64,000 nt of DNA from Myxocyprinus asiaticus (lineage: Eukaryota; Chordata; Actinopteri; Cypriniformes; Catostomidae), in the NCBI RefSeq assembly GCF_019703515.2, contig NC_059382.1, positions 14,859,001-14,923,000 on the forward strand, written 5' to 3'. The notes beneath the pieces are model-generated. The model had not been told where the DNA came from. It saw only the letters and a program-made list of their open reading frames with translations, and searched no databases. This document shows, in pieces, positions 56,248 through 64,000 of the stretch (position 1 is its first letter; each line of letters begins with the position of its first letter). Position numbers and translations under genes: made by a program.

Positions 56248-58731
56248 GAGCCCCCCTTGCAAGCGGCTCCCGAAGCGAGGAGGCAGGTGACGCCGGGGTC
56301 CAAAGAAACCAGGGCAGACCAGGTAGACGACCAGGGAACCAAGAAAATCAGAGCAGATCAGGTAGACAGCCAGGAGACCAAGGGAGCCAGAGCAGACCAG
56401 GCGGACGACCATGAGACCAGGGATACCAGAGCAGGTCAGGTGGACTGCCAAGAGACCAAGGGAGCCAGAGCAGACCAGGTGGATGGCCATGAGACCAGGG
56501 ATATCAGAGCAAGTCAGGCGGATGGCCAGGAGTCCCAGGAGACCAGAGCAGATCAGGCAGATGGTCAGGAGACCCAGAAGACCAGAGCAGATCAGGTGGA
56601 TGACCAGGAAACCCAGGAGACCAGAGCAGATCAGGCGGATGGCCATGAGACCAAGGGGACCAGAGAAGATCAAGCAGAAGGCCAGGAGATCCAGAAGATC
56701 AGAACAGATCAGGCAGACAGACAGGAGACCCAGAAGACCAGAGTGGATCAGGTGGATGACCAGGAAACAAAGAAGACTAGAGCGGATCAGGCAGACGGCC
56801 ATGAGACCAAGGAGATCAGAGCAGATCAGGCAGATGGCCAGGAGATCCAAAAGACCAGAACAGATCAGGCGGACAGCCAGGAGACCCAGAAGACCAGAGC
56901 GGATCAGGCAGATGGCCATGAGACCAAGGGGACCAGAGCAGATCAGGCAGACGGCCAGGAGACCCAGAAGACCAGAGCAGATCAGGTGGATGACCAGGAG
57001 ACCCAGAAGACCAGAGCAGATCAGGCAGCTGGCCAGGAGACCCAGGAGGCCTCTCAGGGTGGGGACTGGATCAGAAGACCTGGTTGATGACCACAGAGCT
57101 GAAACATGGTCAGGAGGCCTGGGTGGTGACCCCAGATTGGAGACTGGAGCCATGGAGGACTCTGAGGGTGGAGCTGTGGTAGGCAGAGCTGTAGGAGGCT
57201 CGAGAGATGAAGCCATGGAAGGCTGAGCCGTAGCAGGCTCGAGGGGCAAAGTTGTAGAAGGCAGAGCCATGGCAGACCTGAAGGGTGAAGCCGTGGAAGG
57301 TGGAGCCGTGGGAGGCTCGAGGAGCAGAGCCGTAGAAGGTGGAGCCATGGCAAGCTCGAGGGGCAAAGTTGTAGAAGGCAGAGCTGTGGCAGGCTCGAGG
57401 CTAAGAGTCCAGGATGACTGGGAAATGACCTCAGTGGTCGTGAACATGAACAGAGTCTCGGGAGCAACCTCTGTGGTCGTGGCCATGAACAGAGTCTCGG
57501 GAGCGACCTCTGTGGTCGTGGGCATGAACAGAGTCTCGGAAGCGACCTCTGTGGTCGTGGGCACAGACTGAGACTCGGGAATGACCTCTGTGGTCGTGGG
57601 CATAGACAGAGACTCGGGTATAACCTCTGTGGTCATGGGCATGGACTGAGACTCGGGAACGACCTCTGTGGTCGTGGGCGTAGACAGAGACTCGGGAACA
57701 ATCTCTATGGTCGTGAACAGGGGCATAGTCTCGGGAATGACCTCTGTGGTCATAGGCATGGACAGAGTCTCAGGAGCGACCTCTGTGGTCGAGAACACTG
57801 GCAGAGACTTGGAAATGACCTCTGTGGTCGTGAACACTGGCAGAGACTTGGAAACGACCTCTGTGGTCGTGAACACTGGCAGAGACTTGGAAACGACCTC
57901 TGTGGTCGTGTACATGGGCAGAGACTCAGAGACGACCTCTGTGGTCGTGTACATGGGCAGAGATTGGAGACGACCTCTGTGGTCGTGTACATTGGCAGAG
58001 ACTCGGAGACTACCTCTGTGGTTGTGGACATGGGCAGAGACTTGGAAACGACTTCTGTGGTCGTGAACACTGGCAGAGACTTGGAGATGACCTCTGTGGT
58101 CGAGAAAACTGGCAGAGACTTGGAGACGACCTCTGTGGTCGTGAACACTGGCAGAGACTTGGAGACGACCTCTGTGGTCGGGTACATGGGCAGAGACTTG
58201 GAGACGACCTCTGTGGTCGAGAAAACTGGCAGAGACTTGGAGACGACCTCTGTGGTCGTGAACACTGGCAGAGACTTGGAGACGACCTCTGTGGTCGTGT
58301 ACATGGGCAGAGACTTGGAGACGACCTCTGTGGTCGAGAAAACTGGCAGAGACTTGGAGACGACCTCTGTGGTCGTGAACACTGGCAGAGACTTGAAAAC
58401 GACCTCTGTGGTCGTGTACATGGGCAGAGACTCGGAGACGACCTCTGTGGTCGTGTACATGGGCAGAGACTCGGAGACATCCTCTGTGGTCATGTACATG
58501 GGCAGTTGGCGGTGCTGACTCTGGGACAGACGAGGCTGGCGGTGCAGGCTCTGGGACGGACGAGGCTGGCGGTGCAGGCTCTGGGACGGACGAGGCTGGC
58601 AACGCAGGCTCTGGGACGGACGAAGCTTCCAGCTCATTGGCCATGGCGGGCGTGGGCGTTGACTCGTTGGCCGTGGCAGGCGTGGGCGTTGGCTCATTGG
58701 CCGTGGCACTGACAATTTGTGGGAAAGGCAT
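56065..58731 (-). CDS. 888-codon repetitive ORF of an LTR element
   Basis: The ORF starts at 58731 (MPFPQIVSATANEPTPTP) and stops at 56065 inside the LTR. In order it encodes TANEPTPTPA-like units, about four SSVPEPAPPA units, and then many 13-residue VHDHRGRLQVSAS units. After a one-base deletion at about 57963 in the DNA the same array is read as TTTEVVSESLPMY units. LPSTTLPLEPATA units, a short non-repetitive stretch, about 19 GLLAIRLICSGLL-type units and about 60 LTR-encoded residues follow. No gag, pol or env motif is visible. The LICSGLLGLL section is strongly hydrophobic and might be membrane-seeking. The switch of reading frame inside one array means at least one frame is not ancestral, so the intact ancestral protein is not what is read now. 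It could be a repeat-expanded gag- or env-position gene, or simply an ORF kept open by repeat periods divisible by three. Confidence 0.5.
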   Translation of the reverse strand: MPFPQIVSATANEPTPTPATANESTPTPAMANELEASSVPEPALPASSVPEPAPPASSVPEPAPPASSVPESAPPTAHVHDHRGCLRVSAHVHDHRGRLRVSAHVHDHRGRFQVSASVHDHRGRLQVSASFLDHRGRLQVSAHVHDHRGRLQVSASVHDHRGRLQVSASFLDHRGRLQVSAHVPDHRGRLQVSASVHDHRGRLQVSASFLDHRGHLQVSASVHDHRSRFQVSAHVHNHRGSLRVSANVHDHRGRLQSLPMYTTTEVVSESLPMYTTTEVVSKSLPVFTTTEVVSKSLPVFTTTEVISKSLPVFSTTEVAPETLSMPMTTEVIPETMPLFTTIEIVPESLSTPTTTEVVPESQSMPMTTEVIPESLSMPTTTEVIPESQSVPTTTEVASETLFMPTTTEVAPETLFMATTTEVAPETLFMFTTTEVISQSSWTLSLEPATALPSTTLPLELAMAPPSTALLLEPPTAPPSTASPFRSAMALPSTTLPLEPATAQPSMASSLEPPTALPTTAPPSESSMAPVSNLGSPPRPPDHVSALWSSTRSSDPVPTLRGLLGLLASCLICSGLLGLLVIHLICSGLLGLLAVCLICSGPLGLMAICLIRSGLLGLLAVRLICSGLLDLLAICLICSDLLGLMAVCLIRSSLLCFLVIHLIHSGLLGLLSVCLICSDLLDLLAFCLIFSGPLGLMAIRLICSGLLGFLVIHLICSGLLGLLTICLICSGLLGLLAIRLTCSDIPGLMAIHLVCSGSLGLLAVHLTCSGIPGLMVVRLVCSGSLGLLAVYLICSDFLGSLVVYLVCPGFFGPRRHLPPRFGSRLQGGLCHESCLCCSFRSPPEGSITWGLTLTLWTPFPIIPVPVTDYLLSCFSFTQLFKSHSHSVSL
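56290..57055. repeat. Minisatellite block 1: 39-bp unit, about 19 copies
   Basis: The unit is a variant of GACCAGAGCAGATCAGGCGG followed by ATGGCCAGGAGACCCAGAA. Variation is spread along the array without sharp homogenised sub-blocks. On the minus strand it is open and encodes hydrophobic 13-residue units. Confidence 0.92.
57160..57412. repeat. Minisatellite block 2: 39-bp unit, 6-7 copies
   Basis: Units run GAGCCGTAGCAGGCTCGAGG then GGCAAAGTTGTAGAAGGCA, with GAGCCATGGCAGACC-type variants. Divergence is higher than in block 3. Confidence 0.85.
57427..58506. repeat. Minisatellite block 3: 39-bp unit, about 28 copies
   Basis: The unit is GACCTCTGTGGTCGTGAACA followed by CTGGCAGAGACTTGGAAAC. 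A higher-order pattern is visible at 58040-58400, where GTGAACACTGGC, GTGTACATGGGC and GAGAAAACTGGC types cycle every three units. A single-base deletion sits near 57963. Confidence 0.95.
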
Positions 58732-59894
58732 GGAGCAGGCTGAGGTTCGACTGTGACATGGTATGGAGTAGGCGGAGGCGTTACTGTGACATGACTTGGA
58801 GCAGGCTCAGATGTGGCTGTGACATGGCATGGAGCAGGCTGAGGCATGGCTGTGACATGGCATGGAGCAGACTCAGACGTGGCTGTGACATGGCATGGAG
58901 CAGGCTGAGGCATGGCTGTGACATGGCATGGAGCAGGCTGAGGCGTGGCTGTGACATGGCATGGAGCAGGCTCAGATGTGGCTGTGACATGGCATAGAGC
59001 AGACTGAGGCATGGCTGTGACATGACTTGGAGAAGGCTGAGGTTTGGCTGTGACATGACATGGAGCAGACTGAGGCATGACTGTGACATGGCATGGAGCA
59101 GGCTGAGGTGTGGCTGTGACATGGCATGGAGCAGGCTGAGGCGTGGCTGGGACATGGCATGGAGCAGGCTGAGGCGTGGCTGGGACATGGCATGGAGCAG
59201 GCTGAGGCGTGGCTGGGACATGGCATGGAGCAGGCTGAGGCGTGGCTGGGACATGGCATGGAGCAAGCTGAGGCGTGGCTGTGACATGGCATGGAGCAGG
59301 CTGAGGCGTGGCTGGGACATGGCATGGAGCAGGCTGAGGTGTGGCTATAACATGGCATGGAGCAGGCTGAGGCATGGCTGTGACATGGCATGGAGCAGAC
59401 TTAGACGTGGCTGTGACATAACGTGGAGCAGACTCAGACGTGGCTGTGACATGGCATGGAGCAGACTGGGGCATGGCTGTGAAATGGCATTGAGCAGGCT
59501 CAGATGTGGCTGTGACATGACATGGAGCAGGCTGAGGCATGGCTGTGACATGGCATGGAGCAGACTCAGACGTGGCTGTGACATGGCATGGAGCAGGCTG
59601 AGGCATGGCTGTGACATGGCATGGAGCAGGCTGAGGCGTGGCTGTGACATGGCATGGAGCAGGCTGAGGCATGGCTGTGAGATGGCATGGAGCAGGCTGA
59701 GGCGTGGCTGTGACATGGCATGGAGCAGGCTCAGATGTGGCTGTGACATGGCATGGAGCAGACTGAGGCATGGCTGTGACATGGCATGGAGCAGGCTGAG
59801 GTTTGACATGAAATTTCCTTGGTGAATTTGCACATTTTCTATCTGATCTAGTAGTTAATGTAGATAGAGCTTTAATTGTTGGTGACTTCAACAT
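57750..59894 (-). CDS. 714-codon repetitive ORF overlapping the previous one
   Basis: Read from 59894, the first residues come from the adjoining LINE and are not ancestral. From about 59812 the frame translates the 33-bp array as about 32 copies of an 11-residue unit (PCHVTATPQPA with variants such as ATSEPA and AMPQSA). It crosses the 30-bp array out of its apparent frame (QSLHRQPRPS), then reads the 39-bp array as TTTEVVSKSLPVF units until the one-base deletion at about 57963. The parts that look most protein-like alternate between this frame and the 888-codon frame near 58735, 58500 and 57963. That suggests one ancestral frame broken by about three indels. Confidence 0.45.
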   Translation of the reverse strand: MLKSPTIKALSTLTTRSDRKCANSPRKFHVKPQPAPCHVTAMPQSAPCHVTATSEPAPCHVTATPQPAPCHLTAMPQPAPCHVTATPQPAPCHVTAMPQPAPCHVTATSESAPCHVTAMPQPAPCHVTATSEPAQCHFTAMPQSAPCHVTATSESAPRYVTATSKSAPCHVTAMPQPAPCHVIATPQPAPCHVPATPQPAPCHVTATPQLAPCHVPATPQPAPCHVPATPQPAPCHVPATPQPAPCHVPATPQPAPCHVTATPQPAPCHVTVMPQSAPCHVTAKPQPSPSHVTAMPQSALCHVTATSEPAPCHVTATPQPAPCHVTAMPQPAPCHVTATSESAPCHVTAMPQPAPCHVTATSEPAPSHVTVTPPPTPYHVTVEPQPAPCLSHKLSVPRPMSQRPRLPRPTSQRPRPPWPMSWKLRPSQSLRCQPRPSQSLHRQPRPSQSLHRQPRLSQSQHRQLPMYMTTEDVSESLPMYTTTEVVSESLPMYTTTEVVFKSLPVFTTTEVVSKSLPVFSTTEVVSKSLPMYTTTEVVSKSLPVFTTTEVVSKSLPVFSTTEVVSKSLPMYPTTEVVSKSLPVFTTTEVVSKSLPVFSTTEVISKSLPVFTTTEVVSKSLPMSTTTEVVSESLPMYTTTEVVSNLCPCTRPQRSSLSLCPCTRPQRSFPSLCQCSRPQRSFPSLCQCSRPQRSFPSLCQCSRPQRSLLRLCPCL
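58510..58720. repeat. Minisatellite block 4: two 30-bp units
   Basis: About four copies of GGACGAGGCTGGCGGTGCAG plus GCTCTGGGAC (58510-58625), then about three copies of TTGGCCGTGGCAGGCGTGGG plus CGTTGACTCG (58636-58706). Confidence 0.88.
58740..59812. repeat. Minisatellite block 5: 33-bp unit, about 32 copies
   Basis: The unit is GGCTGAGGCGTGGCTGTGAC followed by ATGGCATGGAGCA, with GACTCAGACGTGG and GGCTCAGATGTGG variants. A run of GGGACATGG units at 59145-59335 shows local homogenisation. It ends abruptly at 59812 where LINE sequence starts. Confidence 0.95.
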
Positions 59895-60246
59895 TCACAA
59901 ACATATTGAAAATGACACATTGGGATTAGCATTTATTAATATTCTCAGACAAAATGTGACAGGACCAACTCATCGCCATTATCATACGCTACATTTAATT
60001 CTCTCATATGGCATTGATGTTGATATTATAGTAATTCTACCGCAAAGTGATGTCATCTCAGATCATTACCTTGTCTCTTGTTTGTTGCGATCAGCTAATG
60101 TCACTCAATCTACACCATGCTATCATTCAGTTAGAACTATTCTTTCGACCTCTAAAGATAGCTTTACTAATAATCTTCCAGAATTGTCTCACATAATCAG
60201 TAAGCCAAAAAGTCTAGAAGAACTTGATGTAATAACAGAAAATTAA
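59830..60246 (+). pseudogene. LINE endonuclease fragment
   Basis: ALIVGDFNIHKHIENDTLGL (GDFN metal-site motif) starts near 59869. TGPTHRHYHTLHLILSYGI and LPQSDVISDHYLVSCLL (catalytic SDH) follow. This is the C-terminal half of an apurinic-type endonuclease. A stop at 60244 and loss of the N-terminal half inactivate it. Confidence 0.85.
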
Positions 60247-60499
60247 AATACAGTCTTCCCTAGCACTCTTGATAGTGTCGCCCCCCTTTGATTAAAGAAA
60301 ATTAAAGAAAAAAGCCTCGCACCGTGGCACAATGATCACACTCATGCTCTCAAGACAGCAGGTCAGAAAATAGAGCGCAAGCGGAAGAATACAAAATTAG
60401 AGGTATTTCGTGATGCATGGAAAGATAGTGTCTGTAGCTACATTAAGGCACTAAAAGCTGTCAGGTCAGCATATTTTAGATTGGACCAAAAACCTCTAA

Positions 60500-61160
60500 A
60501 AATAAGCAGCAAAAATATAATTTGACTCTTGATGGATGTACTGTTACGTCGTCTTTTTCAGCAAAGAACTTAGGTGTTATATTTGATACCAATCTGTCCT
60601 TTGAAAATCTAATTTCCAATGTTTGTAGAACAGCATTTTTCCACCGGAGAAATATTGCTAAATTATGACACATGCTCTCTGTTGCTGATGCCGAAAAATT
60701 AATTCATGCATTCATGACCTCAAGACTATATTATTGTAATGAATTACTGGGAGGATTTCCAGCAAGTTCAATAAAAAAACTTCAATTGGTTCAAAATGCA
60801 GCTGCCAGAGTGCTGACTAGAACCAAAAAAATATGATCAGATTAGCCCATTTTATCGTTGTTACATTGGCTACCTGTTAAATTTCGTATTAATTTTAAAA
60901 TTCTGTTAACTACATACAAAGCTTTGAATGGTCTCGCTCCACAGTACTTAAGTGACCTTCTGACACTCTATATCACGTTCATTACGATAATAATTGGCTT
61001 GTTAATAATTCCAAGAATATCAAAATCCACAAAAGGAGGTAGATCCTTTTCATATATGGCTCCTAAACTTTGGAATAGTCTCCCTAACACTGTTCGGGAT
61101 GTGGACACACTCACTCAGTCTAGACTAAAGACTCATCTGTTTAGCCAGGCATACACCTAA
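60500..61160 (+). pseudogene. LINE reverse transcriptase C-terminal region
   Basis: NLGVIFDTNLSFENLISNVC (the segment following the RT catalytic core), then HMLSVADAEKLIHAFMTSRL, GGFPASSIKKLQLVQNAAAR, LHWLPVKFRINFKILLTTYK and ALNGLAPQYLSDLL, ending SRLKTHLFSQAYT at 61160. The catalytic RT core with the FADD motif is missing between about 60480 and 60510. At least three stops or frameshifts are present. Confidence 0.85.
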
Positions 61161-62225
61161 TTTATCCTTCAACTCATAATTAGGCTGCTTTAGTTAGGTC
61201 TACCGGAACCAGAAACATCCATCATGATCTATAACTCTGCATAAATTTGAATGGCATCTACGCTAATATTATATTTGTTTCCATGTCTCAGCCTCTGAAT
61301 TCATATCCAGAGGTTACAAGAGCCTGCCAGATCCAGCTCCGTTCCTGCTTGGTGTCGGACTCCACTGCTATGTGTCACTGAAAGATGATGACAAACTACA
61401 GCCGGTGCTAGCCAGACATCACTTCAGTCTTAAGACTTCAGAGGATGAACTGATGCCAACTACAACTGTAAAGACATCGGATACTTCATATGCCACTGTC
61501 TGAATCTTGGACTTAGGATGGACCCCACTGAACCTCACCGAAATGACCTGTAGGTTGAACTGCGATGAACCTCATTAATCTCTGCCTGCATCACCTTTAT
61601 CTACTGATGGACTACACTCTTGAAATGGAATACATGGACTATAATTTAACTGCCAACAAAAGCCTTCATCAGCCAACTAACAAAGGACAATGCATCTATG
61701 TAAACTTCTGCAGTTAATCCAGGATGGACTTCAAAAACATTAGCCATTAATCTTAAAATTCATAAAAAATATTTTATTTTTATTTTTAAAACACTGGACC
61801 TTAACGCTTAATAAATTTGCAAATTTAAAACCATGACTTGCACTGCACAAAAATAACAAATATTGGCATAATATTCATGTTATTTAGCCAGAGGGGAACT
61901 GGCCCCCACAGTGAGCCTGGTTTCTCCCAAGGTTATTTTTCTCCATTAACCAGTTTTAATGAGTTTTGTGTTCCTTGCCACAATCGCCTTCAGCTTGCTC
62001 ACAGGGGTTCTAAATACAATTATTATTTAATTATTTAATTATATACACATTTAACAATCATATTTAATCAAACTACACAATGATCACTGTAAGACATTAT
62101 AGATATTACAGTTTAATTTTTTGTTTTGTTTTTGTTAATGCATGATTTCCTGTAAAGCTGCTTTGAAACTATGTGTATTGTGAAAAGCGCTATACAAATA
62201 AAAATGACTTGACTTGACTTGGACA
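61161..62225 (+). other. 3' UTR of the LINE
   Basis: About 1 kb of non-coding sequence between the ORF end and the GACTT tail. It includes AACTGGCCCCCACAGTGAGC and GTTTCTCCCAAGG near 61908-61930, phrases I associate with the same fish LINE 3' UTR. Confidence 0.6.
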
Positions 62226-62754
62226 CAAAGATTACATTTCTGAGAACATGACACAAGTGTAGCCAAAAATATCTTTGACTACACCATCCCCCTTTAATTT
62301 TTTTTACAAGTCGAATACTGGGCAAGGGTTCTGTCTAGAGGCTCTTCATGGTGCAGAGGTGAAGAAAGGGCTCACAGGCCAGCAGAATAGACTGCAAGCA
62401 TAGAATGTCTCTTCTGTTGCTCCTTGTGTTATCCTGATTCAATATCGATTGGTTGGGATGCGGCCGGCTTTGACGTGGCGTTACAAAGGCCAAGCGTTCA
62501 AGGCTGGAACTAGCAATCTGTTCATATGTGATTTTGCTCGCCGGCTCTTAATTACCTTGTTGCACAGTATTTGAAGGTCTGAGAGTCAGGAGATGGGCGC
62601 CCAATTCAGCCTTTGCATTGTTCTCATCTGTGGTTGCAGAGAAAGTACTAGCATCGGTGTTTGCTGTCATGTTTTGTAAAAAAGAGAAATATAAAATGTC
62701 CAGTTCCAAAATTCTGATTGGATTGTTCAAAGCCATTGTAAAATGACTATACAG

Positions 62755-62756
<2 letters not shown>
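62226..62756. other. No gene seen
   Basis: Unique sequence with no supported exon. Confidence 0.45.

Positions 62757-62819
<63 letters not shown>
62757..62819. repeat. AT microsatellite
   Basis: Uninterrupted AT run of about 60 bp. Confidence 0.95.
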
Positions 62820-62821
<2 letters not shown>

Positions 62822-62960
62822 AATGGTTTCCACAAAAATGTAAATTCTGTTATTATTTACTCAGTGTCATTTCAAACCCATATGGAGACTTTCTCTCTTT
62901 TGCAGAACACAAAAGAAAATATTTCAAAGAATGTTGCAATCACAGATTTTATCACACAAT
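62822..62960. mobile_element. MITE family A, left half
   Basis: CCACAAAAATGTAAATTCTG, TTATTTACTCAGTGTCATTTC and TTTGCAGAACACAAAAGAAA are in family order. The right half is missing. Confidence 0.6.
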
Positions 62961-63193
62961 AGCAGCTGATTGTGACTCAATTTAAAGATTAAAAAAGCAC
63001 CCAAAAGAGTCATTAATCCTCTATGTGACTCGCGCATCATATTTATACACAGAAGTGGAGTTAACTTAAAAAAAAAAATTGGAAACAATTTTGATGCAGA
63101 AATTGCTAGTGAATTAAACAGACCATTATGGCTACACACGATTCTTGGTGGCTTTCAATAGAAATTCTCAAGTTAAGTTTACTTTGCAATACT

Positions 63194-63430
63194 CTGTTTC
63201 AGAATCAGCTTTATTTCCAAGTATGCTTACACATACAAGGAATTTGTCTTGATGACAGATGCCTCCAGTGCACAAACAATACAACAACAAGACAGAGATA
63301 ATAATAAGAAGAAGGAGAATTATAAGAATAAGAATAAGAATAATAATAAAATAAAAAAATAGAATAAAAATAAAAAGTGAATAGAAAATAAAGTATATAT
63401 AGAAATACACAATGGGCAATATATACAAAA
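63194..63430 (-). mobile_element. 3' end of a LINE-like element, antisense
   Basis: CAGAATCAGCTTTATTTCCA and GTATGCTTACACATACAAGG then GAATTTGTCTTGATGACAG match a widespread fish retroelement 3' end. It runs into an AAT/AAG-rich low-complexity tract (63298-63380). No coding part is retained. Confidence 0.6.
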
Positions 63431-63529
63431 AAATCTTTTATTTAAGGATAGTGATCATATGAAGCCATTTATCATCACATAGTTGTTTGGCTACTTTTTA
63501 AATCATAATGATAACAGAAATCACCTAAA

Positions 63530-64000
63530 TTGCCCTGATCAAAAGTTTACATATCCTTGAATGTTTGGCCTTGTTACAGACACACAAGGTGACACACACA
63601 GGTTTAAATGGCAATTAAAGTTTAATTTCCTACAACTGTGGCTTTTTAAATTGCAATTAGTGCCTGCGTATAAATAGTCAATGAGTTTGTTAGCTCTCAC
63701 CTGGATGCACTGAGCAGGCTAGATACTGAGCCATGGGGAGCAGAAAATAACTGTCAAAAGACCTGCATAACAAGGAAATGGAACTTTATAGAGATGGAAA
63801 AGGATATAAAAAGATATCCAAAGCCTTGAAAATGCCACTCAGTACTGTTCAATCACTTATTAAGAAGTAGAAAATTCGGGGATCTCTTGATACCAAGCCA
63901 AGGTCAGGTAGACCAAGAAAGATTTCAGCCACAACTGCCAGAAGAATTGTTTGGGAGACAAAGAAAAACCCACAGGTAACCTCCAGAGAAATACAGGCTG
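63530..64000 (+). mobile_element. Tc1-like transposon, 5' part, runs off the window
   Basis: A TIR-like CCTGATCAAAAGTTTACATA start, an untranslated stretch, then transposase N-terminal sequence to the window edge. Confidence 0.8.
63733..64000 (+). pseudogene. Tc1 transposase N-terminus (partial)
   Basis: From ATG at 63733 (MGSRK) a stop occurs at codon 6. Then LSKDLHNKEMELYRDGKGYK and KISKALKMPLSTVQSLIKK form the first helix-turn-helix. A second stop (63868-63870) precedes KIRGSLDTKPRSGRPRKISA, the GRPR linker and start of the second DNA-binding region. The catalytic part would lie outside the window. Confidence 0.85.

Larger units (their letters stand above)
59813..62225 (+). mobile_element. 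L2/CR1-like LINE, internally deleted
   Basis: It begins inside the endonuclease gene, directly against minisatellite block 5, and lacks the 5' end. It carries an endonuclease fragment, part of RT and its C-terminal region, and a long 3' UTR. The 3' end is CTGTAAAGCTGCTTTGAAAC, TGAAAAGCGCTATACAAATA and a GACTT microsatellite tail (62198-62220), a 3' end common in fish LINEs. Confidence 0.85.

Noticed and set aside
56242..57226. Plus-strand ORFs of 281 and 271 codons opposite the 888-codon ORF
   Set aside because: Arrays with 39-bp units tend to be open in several frames. The LTR and purine tract orientation favours the minus strand.
56290..59812. A CRISPR-like array
   Set aside because: Units are head-to-tail without unique spacers and lie in a vertebrate retroelement; this is a minisatellite.
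58719..59825. Plus-strand ORFs (MAWSRLRRGCD-type repeats) over block 5
   Set aside because: Repeat shadows of the 33-bp array, opposite in strand to the LTR.

Overview
This is repeat-rich, AT-rich vertebrate DNA, most likely from a cyprinid teleost (carp, goldfish or barbel type). That is inferred from the mixture of repeats: Tc1/mariner, hAT-like and piggyBac-like DNA transposons, many small palindromic MITEs, DIRS, L1-like and L2/CR1-like retrotransposons, Gypsy-like LTR elements and tRNA-derived SINEs. I recognise several of these as abundant in cyprinid genomes. I found no convincing exon of a host protein-coding gene. The single-copy remainder reads as intergenic or intronic DNA, with a few stretches that have the texture of conserved non-coding elements (about 6.4, 13.8 and 40.5 kb).

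Layout. 0-15 kb: mostly unique DNA with a 105-bp tandem repeat, a near-perfect fold-back element (940-1271), a TIR element holding a broken Tc1 (3545-5634), several copies of one palindromic MITE family, and a piggyBac-like element (12423-13427). 15.6-24 kb: two hAT-like insertions, each with an 8-bp target duplication and each holding a Gypsy pol fragment; the second also holds a complete-length Tc1. 24.9-31.7 kb: a DIRS element with inverted termini, interrupted by an almost intact Tc1 (25405-26977) and an L2/CR1-like LINE (27458-30118). 31.7-41 kb: a tRNA-derived SINE, a 2.3-kb element with ~90-bp TIRs, a second SINE, MITEs and unique DNA.

41.1-54 kb is a set of elements inserted inside one another: a Tc1 remnant was hit by a GGTAACAC-type element (41310-53939). 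That element holds a piggyBac-like element with an L1 inside it, and a Tc1 (45600-50265) with a Gypsy-like LTR element inside it, which in turn holds a ~2-kb LTR-like insert. Target duplications (8 bp, TTAA, TA, 5 bp) support most levels. 55.8-59.8 kb is the 3' end of a minus-strand LTR element. Its internal region consists of successive minisatellite blocks with 30-, 33- and 39-bp units, all multiples of three, read as long minus-strand ORFs of 888 and 714 codons. 59.8-64 kb: a degraded plus-strand LINE, a LINE 3' end and the start of another Tc1.

Nothing here forms an operon or pathway. The functional content is parasitic DNA, almost all of it inactivated by stops, frameshifts and deletions. 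The most complete gene is the Tc1 transposase at 25704-26696, broken only by one in-frame amber codon. The least explained object is the repetitive ORF region at 56.2-59.8 kb.
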